Positions 18,504 through 27,402 of a stretch of DNA of 64,000 nucleotides are shown here, in pieces. This DNA comes from Rhodanobacter sp. C05 (GTDB lineage: Bacteria > Pseudomonadota > Gammaproteobacteria > Xanthomonadales > Rhodanobacteraceae), in contig NZ_MUNQ01000016.1 of NCBI RefSeq assembly GCF_002001165.1, forward strand, positions 62,001 through 126,000, written 5' to 3'. The position numbers were made by a program, and so were the translations under genes. The notes under the pieces were generated by a model. It searched no databases and was not told the origin of the DNA. It was given only the letters and a program-made list of their open reading frames with translations. Each line of letters starts with the position of its first letter. The first letter of the stretch is position 1.

Positions 18504-19646
18504 CTAACCACGGAAGATATCGAACGGCTCGACCTTGAGCACCTTGCGGATGCTGATGTAGCTCGAGACCGCAGCAATCAGCACCACCATGCCCAACGCA
18601 AGCCCGAGGTTGGCCATGGTGACCAGCGCCGCATAGTCAGGCAGCCGAGCCTTGGCTACAGCAATCAACAACGTGCACAGTCCGATACCCAGGCCATAAC
18701 CGGTAAGGCTGGTGAAGGTCACCTGGAACAGGATCATGTAGGTCAGTTCGTAGCCTTTGGCGCCGATGGCCTTCAACGCACCGAACTTGTCCAGGTTTTC
18801 CAGCACGAAGGTGTAGAAGGTCTGCGCCGAGATCGACAGGCCGACGATGAAACTGATGATCGTCATCAGCATGATATTGGTGCCGATGCCGGTCTGGTAT
18901 TTGTAGAAGTCCGCAATACGCTGGTCGAACTCGTCCTTGGTCAATGCCAGATAGCCCAACTGCGCGACCTCCTTCTTGATTTCCGGAATATCGCCAGGGC
19001 TCTTCGGCTCGACCAGGATGTAGGAAATCGTGAAACGCGTACTGGGGATGTATTCGATGGCGCGGCTGTAGGTGGTGTAGAGCGTCGGTATGCCGAACAG
19101 GCCGAAGGAATTCACCTTGGCGATGCCGACCACCACGCCGCGATTGTCATTGAGCTCGAATTCCTGTCCCAGCCCCGGACTGCCCAACTTGCCGTACTCG
19201 GCATCGTCGACCACGAAAAACCCGTTGTCGGCGTAGATGTCCTCGACATTGCCCTGCTCCAGCCTGGGGCGGCCAACCAGGCTGGTGTCGTCCAGGCCCA
19301 TCACCGTCACCGCCTGATAGGTGCCGTTGCGCAATTTGACAAGGGCGCCGCCGGAGTACAGCGGCACGGCATAGTGCACACCGTCGATGCTGCGCACTGC
19401 ATCGAGCAGGTAATCGGGCATCGGGATGCTGCTGGCAACCGTCTGCACGGCAGGATCCATGACCCATATCGAAGCGCCCACATTGGTAACCGTGGACGCC
19501 GAACGCGACAGGATGCCGGCGAACAGTGAGGTCATCATCACCATCAGGAACACCGCGAAGGTGATGCCCAGCAGCAAGGCCGAGAACTTGCCGCGGTCGT
19601 TGACCAGCAATTTATAGGCGAGCTTGAAGATACCCGCGTATTTCAT
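18504..19646 (-). CDS. ABC transporter permease, FtsX/MacB type
   Basis: 380 residues from the ATG at 19646. One N-terminal membrane helix (residues 21-45), a large periplasmic domain, then three helices (MLMTIISFIVGLSISAQTF; a second near LTYMILFQVTF; a third near LALGMVVLIAAVSS), the FtsX layout. MacB-like permeases of this type are mechanotransmitters rather than channels. It is the last gene of a four-gene operon and overlaps the outer-membrane factor gene by 4 bp. With the separate ATPase, adaptor and outer-membrane factor it forms a complete tripartite ABC efflux machine. Confidence 0.85.
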   Translation of the reverse strand: MKYAGIFKLAYKLLVNDRGKFSALLLGITFAVFLMVMMTSLFAGILSRSASTVTNVGASIWVMDPAVQTVASSIPMPDYLLDAVRSIDGVHYAVPLYSGGALVKLRNGTYQAVTVMGLDDTSLVGRPRLEQGNVEDIYADNGFFVVDDAEYGKLGSPGLGQEFELNDNRGVVVGIAKVNSFGLFGIPTLYTTYSRAIEYIPSTRFTISYILVEPKSPGDIPEIKKEVAQLGYLALTKDEFDQRIADFYKYQTGIGTNIMLMTIISFIVGLSISAQTFYTFVLENLDKFGALKAIGAKGYELTYMILFQVTFTSLTGYGLGIGLCTLLIAVAKARLPDYAALVTMANLGLALGMVVLIAAVSSYISIRKVLKVEPFDIFRG

Positions 19647-21148
19647 GGCTGCACCCTGCTCGCCTGCGCGGCATGTGTCGATGCAGGCATCGCCTCGGTA
19701 TGCGGCGCCTTCCACCAGCCGCCGCCGAGCGCCACATAAAGTGCGACGGCATCCTGATAGCGCTGGGCCAGCGCCTGCACATAAGCCATCTTGCTCTGCC
19801 GGTACTGTTCATCGGCGATCAGCACATCCACATAGTTCACCAGGCCAGCCGTATAGTTGGCCTGGATCAGGCTCAATGCCTGCGCAGCATCGCGGGCGGC
19901 CTCGTCATTGGCCTGCATCGCTTCCGCATCGTGCTGCAACGCCTTGAGCACGTCGGCGACCTGCTCGAACGCGGTGAGCACGGTGCCGCGATAGTCCTGC
20001 AGCGATTTCTGGTAGGCGTCGATCGCCGCCTTGCGGTTGTACCAGCGCGTGCCACCCTGGAAAACCGGCATGCTGATATCTGCCCCTGCGCTCCAGTAAC
20101 GGCCCTGGCTCTTGCCGAGCGCGCCGGTAGTATTGGCGGCTGATCCGTCATCACCGCCCAGCGTGATGCTCGGAAACATCGCGGCCGTAGCAACGCCGAT
20201 TTCGGCGCTGGCCTCATGCAACTGGGCTTCGGCGGCAAGAATGTCCGGTCGCTGATGCACCAGATCGGAAGGCAGGCTGACCGGTAAGCTGGCGGGCAGA
20301 TGCAGCGCTTCGAAGCGAATGGCGGGAAGCTGCGACTCGCCGGCGCTTTGCCCCAATAAAGCGTGCAGCAAGTGATCAGCCTGATCGCGCTTCAGTTCCA
20401 GCGATGCCAGTTGCGCCAGGTTCGATGCACGTGCGCTGCGCAAGGTGAGCAAGTCGCTGTAAACCTCGGCACCGGACTGTATGCGTGTATCGACCAGCCC
20501 GAGTTGCTGCGTCTGCAACGATACCAACCCATGCATCACGTCGATTTCGTCGGCATAGGCCTGGCGTGCGATCGCAGTATTCACCACATTGCCGGTCAAG
20601 GTCAGATAGGTGCCTTCCATGGTGTATCGATGCATGTCTACTGCGGCGTGCAGGCCCTCTACCGTCCTGCGCTCGCTGCCGAACAGATCCAGCGCATAGC
20701 TGACGGTAGCGCTGAGGGTGAAGAGATTGAAGATACCGCCGATGCCATGCTGGCCGAGCATGGAAGGAGATGTTCGCTCACGCGTAGCATCGGCACCCAC
20801 ACCCAATTGGGGGAAGAAAATGCCTTGCCCTGCGCGCAGGTTGTCCTGGCTTTCGCGCAGACTGGCCTGAGCCGACTGCAGGCTCGGATTGCCGGCGATA
20901 GCCGTACTGACCCATTGATCGAGCTCGGATGAGCCAAACAGGTGCCACCAATCCGCGTCAGGTGACTGCGACAGATCGAAATGCTGGGTCTGCCCGATCG
21001 CCGTCACGTCCCCCGGCAGGTCGCCGCTCGGCAAGTAACGCGCGACAGCGGGCGCGGACGGCTTCGTGAAATCCGGCCCGACAGTGCAGGCGCCCAACAG
21101 CAGCACGGTAACCGCCGCGGCGATACTATTTTTTAGCCACGTAGACAT
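19643..21148 (-). CDS. Outer-membrane efflux factor (NodT/OprM, TolC superfamily)
   Basis: 501 residues from the ATG at 21148. Lipoprotein signal with lipobox LLLGAC, then CTVGPDFTKPSAP, which is typical for NodT-family factors. Two long coiled-coil repeat blocks (OEP domains) follow, with Q-S-A-Q-A-S-L-R-E-S in the first and the second half ending in ALGGGWW. It forms the trimeric channel through the outer membrane. It overlaps the adaptor gene by 23 bp and the permease gene by 4 bp. Confidence 0.9.
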   Translation of the reverse strand: MSTWLKNSIAAAVTVLLLGACTVGPDFTKPSAPAVARYLPSGDLPGDVTAIGQTQHFDLSQSPDADWWHLFGSSELDQWVSTAIAGNPSLQSAQASLRESQDNLRAGQGIFFPQLGVGADATRERTSPSMLGQHGIGGIFNLFTLSATVSYALDLFGSERRTVEGLHAAVDMHRYTMEGTYLTLTGNVVNTAIARQAYADEIDVMHGLVSLQTQQLGLVDTRIQSGAEVYSDLLTLRSARASNLAQLASLELKRDQADHLLHALLGQSAGESQLPAIRFEALHLPASLPVSLPSDLVHQRPDILAAEAQLHEASAEIGVATAAMFPSITLGGDDGSAANTTGALGKSQGRYWSAGADISMPVFQGGTRWYNRKAAIDAYQKSLQDYRGTVLTAFEQVADVLKALQHDAEAMQANDEAARDAAQALSLIQANYTAGLVNYVDVLIADEQYRQSKMAYVQALAQRYQDAVALYVALGGGWWKAPHTEAMPASTHAAQASRVQP

Positions 21149-22211
21149 CGACCAGTTGCCCCGGATAGATGGCCGCATCGGCGGGTTTCTTGAAGCGGAA
21201 GATGATCGGCAGCACGCGCAGGTCCACGCGCTCCAGGCGCTGGTCGGAAAGCTCGATCTTGGGTGTCACATACGGCTGCATGCGCACGAATTCGAGCGGA
21301 ATTTTCAGGTTGCTACCGCGTACCGACATCTCCGCCTTTATATGCGCCAGCGACGGCAGGCGGTCGACCAAAATTTCGTCGATGAAGCAGCGCACGGACA
21401 GATAACCTTGCGGTCCGCCCATCACGATGATCGGGTCGTAACCCTGGGTATAGGCGTCGTACGCGCCTTGCGCCGATACATAGCTGCCCAGTGCCGTATT
21501 CATGGCCAGCACGATGCCGTCGGCCTGCGCGCGTATCGTGTATTTCTGCAGCAGCGCATCGGAGGCTTGGTAGGCCTGTTCCAGGGCGTTGTATTGCATC
21601 TGCTGGTTGCGGATGTCGTAGCTCCACGCGCCGGCCTTGGTCAGTTCGTATTGGCGGCGTGCAAAGCCGAGATTGGCCTTGGCGACTTCCAGTGCATCTT
21701 TATCGTTGTCGAGGGTGTCCTTGCTGACTGAACGCGGGTCGATCGCATAGGAAAGACGCTGCTTCTCGAAGGTATCGCTGGCTGTTTTCTGACTGGCCTC
21801 GGCCTGCGCAACCTGCGCGGTGGCGACCGCCAGCGTTTCCCTGCGCGGCTGCGCTTGCAGTTCCTGCAGAGTGGCAAGCGCTGCGTCGCCCTGACGCTTC
21901 TGTTGCTCGGCCAGAGCCAGCTGCACCGAGTTGTCGATCACCAGCAAGGGCTGTCCAGCGGCGACGTGATCGCCTTCGTGCACTTGGATCTGCGTGATGC
22001 GCCCGGACACATCCGGGTAGATATTGATGTTCTCGCCGCTGCCCTGAGAGCTTTCCACGATGCCGTTGGCGTAGATGCCATTCGCGTAGGAGTTGGTGGC
22101 CGGACTGAACACGGGTGGTTGAGCCGCCTGCTCCCGGCCGTAGAAGTAGGCGCTGGCGATCGCTATCAACGCACCCAGGGCGGCCACCAGGAAAATGATC
22201 CGGTTTCTCAT
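21126..22211 (-). CDS. Membrane fusion (HlyD/MacA-like) adaptor protein
   Basis: 361 residues from the ATG at 22211. A single N-terminal membrane helix (IIFLVAALGALIAIASAYFY), a lipoyl-like half motif (GRITQIQVHEGDHVAAGQPLLVID), a long coiled-coil hairpin, a second lipoyl half, and beta-barrel domains. It bridges the inner-membrane permease and the outer-membrane factor. Its start overlaps the ATPase stop (ATGA). Confidence 0.88.
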   Translation of the reverse strand: MRNRIIFLVAALGALIAIASAYFYGREQAAQPPVFSPATNSYANGIYANGIVESSQGSGENINIYPDVSGRITQIQVHEGDHVAAGQPLLVIDNSVQLALAEQQKRQGDAALATLQELQAQPRRETLAVATAQVAQAEASQKTASDTFEKQRLSYAIDPRSVSKDTLDNDKDALEVAKANLGFARRQYELTKAGAWSYDIRNQQMQYNALEQAYQASDALLQKYTIRAQADGIVLAMNTALGSYVSAQGAYDAYTQGYDPIIVMGGPQGYLSVRCFIDEILVDRLPSLAHIKAEMSVRGSNLKIPLEFVRMQPYVTPKIELSDQRLERVDLRVLPIIFRFKKPADAAIYPGQLVDVYVAKK

Positions 22212-22903
22212 AAGGCTTTCTCCGTCCCAGCCGTGATGCATCCGTCTTCCATGTGCACGACACGGTCCGCGAATTCGAGAATCCGCGCGTCATGGGTGAC
22301 AATCAGGACACAACGGGTGGGATTGAGTACGTGCTCACGCACGAACTGCACGATCATGCGGCCGGTATCGCCATCAAGCGACGCGGTTGGCTCATCGAGT
22401 ATCAGCAATTCCGGGTCACCAACCAGCGCACGAGCGATGGCGACACGCTGCTGCTCACCACCACTCAGCTTGACCGGCGGCAATTGCCCACGATCCTTCA
22501 GGCCGACAATGGCCAGCATCCGCTCACCCTTACTCAGCGACGCATTCCAGTCTTCCCTGCGCAGCACCAGCGGAATCGCCACGTTTTCAGCCGTGGTGAG
22601 CTTGGGAAACAGATGGAAGTCCTGAAATACGAAGCCGATCGTTCGTAGCCGGAATTCAGCAAGATCGTTGGCGCTGAGCTGCCACAGGTTGGCACCCTTG
22701 ACTTTCACGGTACCTGAGCTGGGGCGCAGGATGCCCGAGATCATGCTGAGCAAAGTCGTCTTACCGCTGCCTGACGGACCAACGATGAAAAGCATCTCGC
22801 CGTAATGCGCTTCAAAGGTCGCCCCGCGCACGGCCAGCGTCGCGGCAGCCCCTTCGCCGAACGACTTGGTCAGACCGGTAGCTTGAATGGCCGCGTTTTC
22901 CAT
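22208..22903 (-). CDS. ABC transporter ATP-binding protein (MacB/LolD type)
   Basis: 231 residues. Walker A GPSGSGKTT (about 43-51), Q-loop FVFQDFHLF, signature LSGGEQQRVAIARAL, Walker B LLILDEPTASLDG, H-loop IVTHDARI. First gene of the four-gene efflux operon; a weak FNR-like site (22938) lies 35 bp upstream. A response regulator and a hybrid kinase are transcribed divergently and may control this operon (inference). The exported substrate is unknown. Confidence 0.9.
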   Translation of the reverse strand: MENAAIQATGLTKSFGEGAAATLAVRGATFEAHYGEMLFIVGPSGSGKTTLLSMISGILRPSSGTVKVKGANLWQLSANDLAEFRLRTIGFVFQDFHLFPKLTTAENVAIPLVLRREDWNASLSKGERMLAIVGLKDRGQLPPVKLSGGEQQRVAIARALVGDPELLILDEPTASLDGDTGRMIVQFVREHVLNPTRCVLIVTHDARILEFADRVVHMEDGCITAGTEKAL

Positions 22904-22937
22904 GGCGTAACTTTAGGCAGCCGCGGCCCTGGCCCAT

Positions 22938-22951
22938 TTGAGCGAAGTCAA
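22938..22951 (-). promoter_or_regulatory. Weak FNR-like site upstream of the efflux operon
   Basis: TTGAGCGAAGTCAA keeps both TTGA and TCAA arms but not the inner T/A of the consensus. It is only 35 bp from the ATPase start codon, which is tight for a class II promoter, so this is the least certain box in the window. Confidence 0.35.
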
Positions 22952-23071
22952 TTGAATTCGCATTCAAGTTGCCGCGTGCATCAGGCAGCTACTGCAAGCC
23001 AACCGGCGCTAGCGTATGCTCTGGTCGGAGTGTTCCGTTGAATCAGGCACCACGGGGGATCGGAGTTTCAG

Positions 23072-23827
23072 ATGGCCATGTCGCTTAGTCCTGCGTCGTC
23101 TGCGATGGCGCCGACACATCTGCTGGTCGTTGATGACGATACCGAGATTGCCCAGATCCTCAGCCGCTACTTCGGCAGCCATGGCTTTCGTGTCAGCACG
23201 GCCGGTGACGGTGCCCAGATGCGCCGCGTTCTGGACAGCGAAGCCGTGGATATCGTCATGCTCGATCTGGGGTTGCCTGGCGAAGATGGCTTCAGCCTCA
23301 CCCGCCATCTGCGTGAGCATTGGCATGGCCCGGTGATTATCGTGACCGGACGCGGCGAGTCGGTGGATCGCGTCGTGGGCCTGGAACTAGGCGCGGACGA
23401 CTACGTCACCAAACCGTTTGATCTGCGCGAGTTGCTGGCACGCGTGCGCAGCGTCCTACGTCGCACTGCACCGCCAGCCAAGGCATCAGACGTCAAAGCA
23501 GGCCATCCCTGGCGTCTGTCGTTCGATGGCTATGTGCTCGATCCGCGATCGCACACCTTGTCCGGACCGCAAGGCGAACCGATTCTGCTGACCAGCGGCG
23601 AATTCACGTTGCTCGGGGTTTTCGTGGAACACGCCAATCAGGTCCTTACCCGCGACCAGTTGATGACGCATATCCATGGCCGTGATGCGGGACCGTTTGA
23701 TCGTTCGATCGACGTGCAGATCGGCCGCCTGCGCCGCAAGATTGAGCCCGATCCCGCCCGTCCTCAACGGATCAAGTCGATCCGTGGCACGGGCTATCTG
23801 TTTTCGTCGACGGTCCAGCGGGTATAA
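23072..23827 (+). CDS. OmpR/PhoB-family response regulator
   Basis: 251 residues. Receiver domain (about 16-130) with acidic pocket VVDDD, phospho-acceptor Asp in VMLDLGLPGEDGF, Thr in VTGR and Lys in TKPFD. A linker follows, then a winged-helix DNA-binding domain (LTSGEFTLLGVF ... RSIDVQIGRLRRKIE ... IRGTGYLF). It is followed after 9 bp by a hybrid histidine kinase that should be its partner. Divergent from the efflux operon. Confidence 0.93.
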   Translation: MAMSLSPASSAMAPTHLLVVDDDTEIAQILSRYFGSHGFRVSTAGDGAQMRRVLDSEAVDIVMLDLGLPGEDGFSLTRHLREHWHGPVIIVTGRGESVDRVVGLELGADDYVTKPFDLRELLARVRSVLRRTAPPAKASDVKAGHPWRLSFDGYVLDPRSHTLSGPQGEPILLTSGEFTLLGVFVEHANQVLTRDQLMTHIHGRDAGPFDRSIDVQIGRLRRKIEPDPARPQRIKSIRGTGYLFSSTVQRV

Positions 23828-23836
23828 GGCAGCGCC

Positions 23837-25870
23837 ATGTTCAGCAAGCAAGCTCCGGACGCGAACCTGTTCCGTTCATTATTCGAGATGGCACCGGACG
23901 CGATGATCGTGGTCGATCGGCAGGGTGTCATCGTGCTGACCAATGCGCATGCGGAGCGCCTGTTCGGCTATGGAGCAGGTACGCTTGCCGGTTTGAAGGT
24001 GGAAGCGCTGCTGCCGGCGGCGCTGCGGCAAGCGCACATCGCACATCGCACCCATTACATGTCCAACCCGCGCGAGCGTCCGATGGGCGCCGGCTACGAG
24101 CTGACCGGCGTACGCGCTGACGGCCAATCCTTTCCCGTGGAAATCGGCTTGAGCCCGGTCGCTGCATCGATGGGAACGCTGTATGCAGCATCGATCCGCG
24201 ATATCTCCGAAACGCAGCGTGCACGCCAGGCCCTGGAACGCGCCCGCTTTGACGCTGCCATGGCCCAGATGGGTCGGCGTCTGCTTGAGGCCACGCATCA
24301 CAAACAAGCCATCGGCGAAATGCCCGAGTTGGTGGCAACTACCCTCGATATTCCCGCAATGGCGATTCTGCTGACCGACCCGCGCCATGTCCGCTTGCAA
24401 GTCCCCGCCTCGATGGGTCTGCCTCAAGCCGTGCTGGAGAGCTTGTCGGGCGATCCCGCGCTGCATGCCATGACACGTAGCGCGACGCCGGATGTCGATG
24501 ATCAACCACCCGCGCAAGGCGCCGTCATCGAAAGCCTTCGCCGCATATGCCCTTCCTTGAGCGGCGATTACCAAGACGCCGCTCTCGTGTTTTTGCCCGA
24601 TAGGCATGGACCCTTGGGGCTGCTGTTGGCGCTGGCTCGCCAGAAGGGCTATTTCGACCGGGATCGACTGAATTTTCTACAATCAGTCGCGAACATTCTG
24701 GCCGCATCCATTCAGCGTGAACGCAGTGAAGAACAGCTGGCACATGCGCAGCGCCTCGATGCGCTCGGTCAGCTCACTGGCGGCATTGCGCATGATTTCA
24801 ACAATCTGCTGACGGTGATTTCCGGCAACCTGCAGCTGCTGGAGGCCGACATGCCGGACGATCAGGCAACGCGGGAAACCGTCGAAAGCGCTTCACGCGC
24901 CGTCGAGCGCGGTGCGGCACTCACCCGCAAACTGCTTACCTTCTCACGCCGCCAGCATCTGTTGCCGCATGCCGTCCAAACAGTGCAATTGCTGGCCGAT
25001 CTGAGCGACATGCTGGGCCGTACGTTGGGCGAACGTATCGTGGTGACCGCCGAGTGCGCCAAAACTACGCCTGCGGTATACGCGGATTCGGGAGAACTGG
25101 AAGCGGCATTGATCAATCTGGCACTCAACGCGCGCGATGCGATGCCGCGCGGTGGACGCCTCGGCATCACGGCACGCTCTCATAACGTCGTCAGTGTCGA
25201 GGAAGATGCCAAGCTACAGCCTGGCTCGTATGTCGTCTTTGCGGTATCGGATAACGGTGTGGGTATGCCGCCGGAAATCCTGGCGCATGTGCTGGAGCCT
25301 TTTTTCACGACCAAAGAAGCCGGCAAAGGCAGCGGACTCGGCCTCAGCATGGTATACGGCTTCGTAAAACAGTCAGGTGGACACCTCAATATCGAGAGCC
25401 AGGTAGGTTTCGGCACGCGCGTTGAGCTTTATCTGCCTGTTGCTGTCTCAGCCCATACCGAAGAACCATTGGTCATGACGTCGCGTCAGGGCCACAAAAC
25501 AGTACTGGTGGTGGAAGACGAATCGGAAGTACGGCGCGTGGCTATCGCTTTTCTGCGCACGCTGGGCCACCCGACTTTCGAGGCCAACGACGCCACCACC
25601 GCACTTGAGCGATTGGCGGAACATCCGGAAATCGATCTGCTCTTTACGGATATCGTGCTGGGCGGAGACATGACGGGTTTCGAACTTGCAGCGCTGGCAC
25701 GGGAGCGGTATCCACATCTTCCCGTGCTTTTCACTTCCGGGTACGAATACGCCGCAATGGATATCGATACCTCTGCTTCCGGCGCCTTCGAACTTCTACG
25801 CAAACCCTATCGCCGCGAACAGCTTGGTGCGGCCATGCGTCGTGTGCTGGATCGGGACGTCAGTACCTGA
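23837..25870 (+). CDS. Hybrid sensor histidine kinase (PAS-GAF-HisKA-HATPase-REC)
   Basis: 677 residues, no membrane segment, so a soluble sensor. PAS at about 10-125 (FEMAPDAMIVVDRQG), a GAF-like region at about 140-295, HisKA with H319 in GGIAHDFNNLL, an N-box (ALINLALNARDAM), G-boxes (VSDNGVGMPPEI; GKGSGLGLSMVYGFV), and a C-terminal receiver (VLVVEDESEV; phospho-Asp in LFTDIV) at about 553-670. The PAS/GAF pair points to cytoplasmic redox or ligand sensing, but no heme or flavin signature can be read reliably. Confidence 0.92.
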   Translation: MFSKQAPDANLFRSLFEMAPDAMIVVDRQGVIVLTNAHAERLFGYGAGTLAGLKVEALLPAALRQAHIAHRTHYMSNPRERPMGAGYELTGVRADGQSFPVEIGLSPVAASMGTLYAASIRDISETQRARQALERARFDAAMAQMGRRLLEATHHKQAIGEMPELVATTLDIPAMAILLTDPRHVRLQVPASMGLPQAVLESLSGDPALHAMTRSATPDVDDQPPAQGAVIESLRRICPSLSGDYQDAALVFLPDRHGPLGLLLALARQKGYFDRDRLNFLQSVANILAASIQRERSEEQLAHAQRLDALGQLTGGIAHDFNNLLTVISGNLQLLEADMPDDQATRETVESASRAVERGAALTRKLLTFSRRQHLLPHAVQTVQLLADLSDMLGRTLGERIVVTAECAKTTPAVYADSGELEAALINLALNARDAMPRGGRLGITARSHNVVSVEEDAKLQPGSYVVFAVSDNGVGMPPEILAHVLEPFFTTKEAGKGSGLGLSMVYGFVKQSGGHLNIESQVGFGTRVELYLPVAVSAHTEEPLVMTSRQGHKTVLVVEDESEVRRVAIAFLRTLGHPTFEANDATTALERLAEHPEIDLLFTDIVLGGDMTGFELAALARERYPHLPVLFTSGYEYAAMDIDTSASGAFELLRKPYRREQLGAAMRRVLDRDVST

Positions 25871-25876
25871 TATCGC

Positions 25877-26614
25877 TCAGTTCAGCGCGGTGCTTATCCC
25901 GGCCATCGAGCGCAGCCCATCGACATCCAACACCCGTACTTCGCGGCGCTGCACGTCGATGTAGCTTTGATCGTGTAGGCGCGACAGTGCCCGGCTTACG
26001 GTTTCATGCTTCAGGGCCAAGAAACTGGCCATGTCGATACGGCTCATGCGCAAGATGAAATGCTTCGCGCTATAGCCCAGGCGTGCATAGCGTGCAGCCA
26101 CGTCGAGCAGAAAGGCGGCAACGCGGCGTTCGGCGGCCAGCGTGCCCAGCATCAGCATCCATGAACGGTCGCAACGAATTTCCGCCGCCAATGCTGAAGT
26201 CAGGCGTGATTGCAGCTCCGGCATGTGCAGACAGGCCCGCAACACCGCCGGATATGGCAGTTCCCAGGCTTCGCTGTCTTCCAAGGCGATCGCATCGCTG
26301 GAATAGGTGTTCAAGCCAATCGACTCCACACCGATGAGGTCGCCGCGCATGCGGAATCCGGTCACCTGTTCACGCCCATCCTCAGCCAGTTCGCAGGTCT
26401 TGTAGGAACCGGCATGTACCAGATAGATCGCCTGGAACGGCTGGCCGGCGTGATAAATGCCCTGCCCGGCGGCATGTTTGCAGCGGCGGACCGGAACGTG
26501 TTTGCGAATCGCGTCGATATCGATCCCCAGATCGTTGCAGGTGGCTGCCAAAGCCATGGACGCGTAAGGCTTGCCTACCGGTGTCGTGCGAACGTCTGTT
26601 GCTAGCAATGTCAT
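25877..26614 (-). CDS. Crp/Fnr-family transcriptional regulator
   Basis: 245 residues from the ATG at 26614; the frame extends upstream without a supported start. A cyclic-nucleotide-binding-like beta-roll (AGQGIYHAGQPFQAIYLVHAGSYKT; EQVTGFRMRGDLIGVESIG), a dimerisation helix, and a winged helix whose recognition helix reads HETVSRALSRL. It has the E-x-x-S-R residues that let FNR read TTGAT. It does not show the FNR Cys-x3-Cys-x5-Cys cluster, although other cysteines are present (ATCNDL, RRCKHA, KTCELA). It is the natural candidate to bind the TTGAY-N4-RTCAA boxes in this window. The signal it senses is unknown. Confidence 0.9.
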   Translation of the reverse strand: MTLLATDVRTTPVGKPYASMALAATCNDLGIDIDAIRKHVPVRRCKHAAGQGIYHAGQPFQAIYLVHAGSYKTCELAEDGREQVTGFRMRGDLIGVESIGLNTYSSDAIALEDSEAWELPYPAVLRACLHMPELQSRLTSALAAEIRCDRSWMLMLGTLAAERRVAAFLLDVAARYARLGYSAKHFILRMSRIDMASFLALKHETVSRALSRLHDQSYIDVQRREVRVLDVDGLRSMAGISTALN

Positions 26615-26742
26615 GACACGTACCCCCGAGCTGCAGTTCATCTCGACTACGGGGGTGACTCTAGGTGCTGCCCGTAACGGCATTAGTTCGACTCGGCAAC
26701 GGTTTGTAACGGTGTGTAACAGCACTCCGACTCGATCGACGC

Positions 26743-26756
26743 TTGATGCGCGTCAA
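26743..26756 (+). promoter_or_regulatory. FNR-type box of the CBS-domain gene
   Basis: TTGATGCGCGTCAA. TAGGAT at 26778-26783 lies 21 bp downstream as a -10. The box sits in the gap shared with the divergent Crp/Fnr gene, about 130 bp from that gene's start, so autoregulation is possible. Confidence 0.75.
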
Positions 26757-26812
26757 GCCACCCCTATCGGGCCGGCCTAGGATTGATGGCGTATTTCAGC
26801 TTGGAGACCGCC

Positions 26813-27244
26813 ATGCGCGCCGCCGATATCGGGACTTCCCGCGTCATCCAATTGAACGAATCGTCCACCATCAACGAAGCCGCCCGCACCATGCGCCAGC
26901 ACGATGTGGGTTGCGTGGTGACGATGAAGAACACCCTGGCAGGTGTACTTCCCAGCGGTATCGTGACCGACCGTGATCTGGCCATCCGTTTTCTGGCCAA
27001 AGACCTAGGCGATGAAAAAAACTTGCACGACATTCAATCGCTGCCGCTGGTGACGTGTCACGCAGACGCGACAATCGATGAGCTCGTCGGCATGATGCTG
27101 GGCAGCCACGTCCGGCGCGTGCCGATTGTGGACGACGAAGGCCAGTTGATTGGCATCGTGTGCCTGGATGATGTGATGGCTGCGCTGGCCGAACTGATGC
27201 AGCGCGCCTCGCGCGCACTCACGGACGAACGTGAACTCGACTAA
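26813..27244 (+). CDS. CBS-domain pair protein
   Basis: 143 residues from the ATG at 26813, which has GGAGA 5 nt upstream; the frame is open from 26783. Two CBS motifs make one Bateman module: first half near INEAARTMRQHDVGCVVTMK ... SGIVTDRDLA, second near TIDELVGMMLGSHVRRVPIV ... LIGIVCLDDVM. CBS pairs bind adenine nucleotides and act as energy sensors. It is a stand-alone module with no enzymatic domain, common in anaerobic-stress gene clusters next to Usp proteins. Confidence 0.9.
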   Translation: MRAADIGTSRVIQLNESSTINEAARTMRQHDVGCVVTMKNTLAGVLPSGIVTDRDLAIRFLAKDLGDEKNLHDIQSLPLVTCHADATIDELVGMMLGSHVRRVPIVDDEGQLIGIVCLDDVMAALAELMQRASRALTDERELD

Positions 27245-27402
27245 GTCGTTTCTCACCACGCGTTGGAGAGTATTCGACTGCGTAACGCGCCATGCGCCAT
27301 GCTCAGCACCGATGCCAAGGCACCACACGGTTCCGGCGAAGGTTGCGCGTTACGTGGATACTCCCTTGCTGCGCGCGGCTTTCGCTCGAATTGCGAACGC
27401 AA

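Noticed and set aside
18438-19529. 363-codon plus-strand frame over the ABC permease
   Set aside because: Shadow of the minus-strand permease, which has membrane helices and operon overlaps; the plus frame is rich in Gln/Arg/His with no motif.
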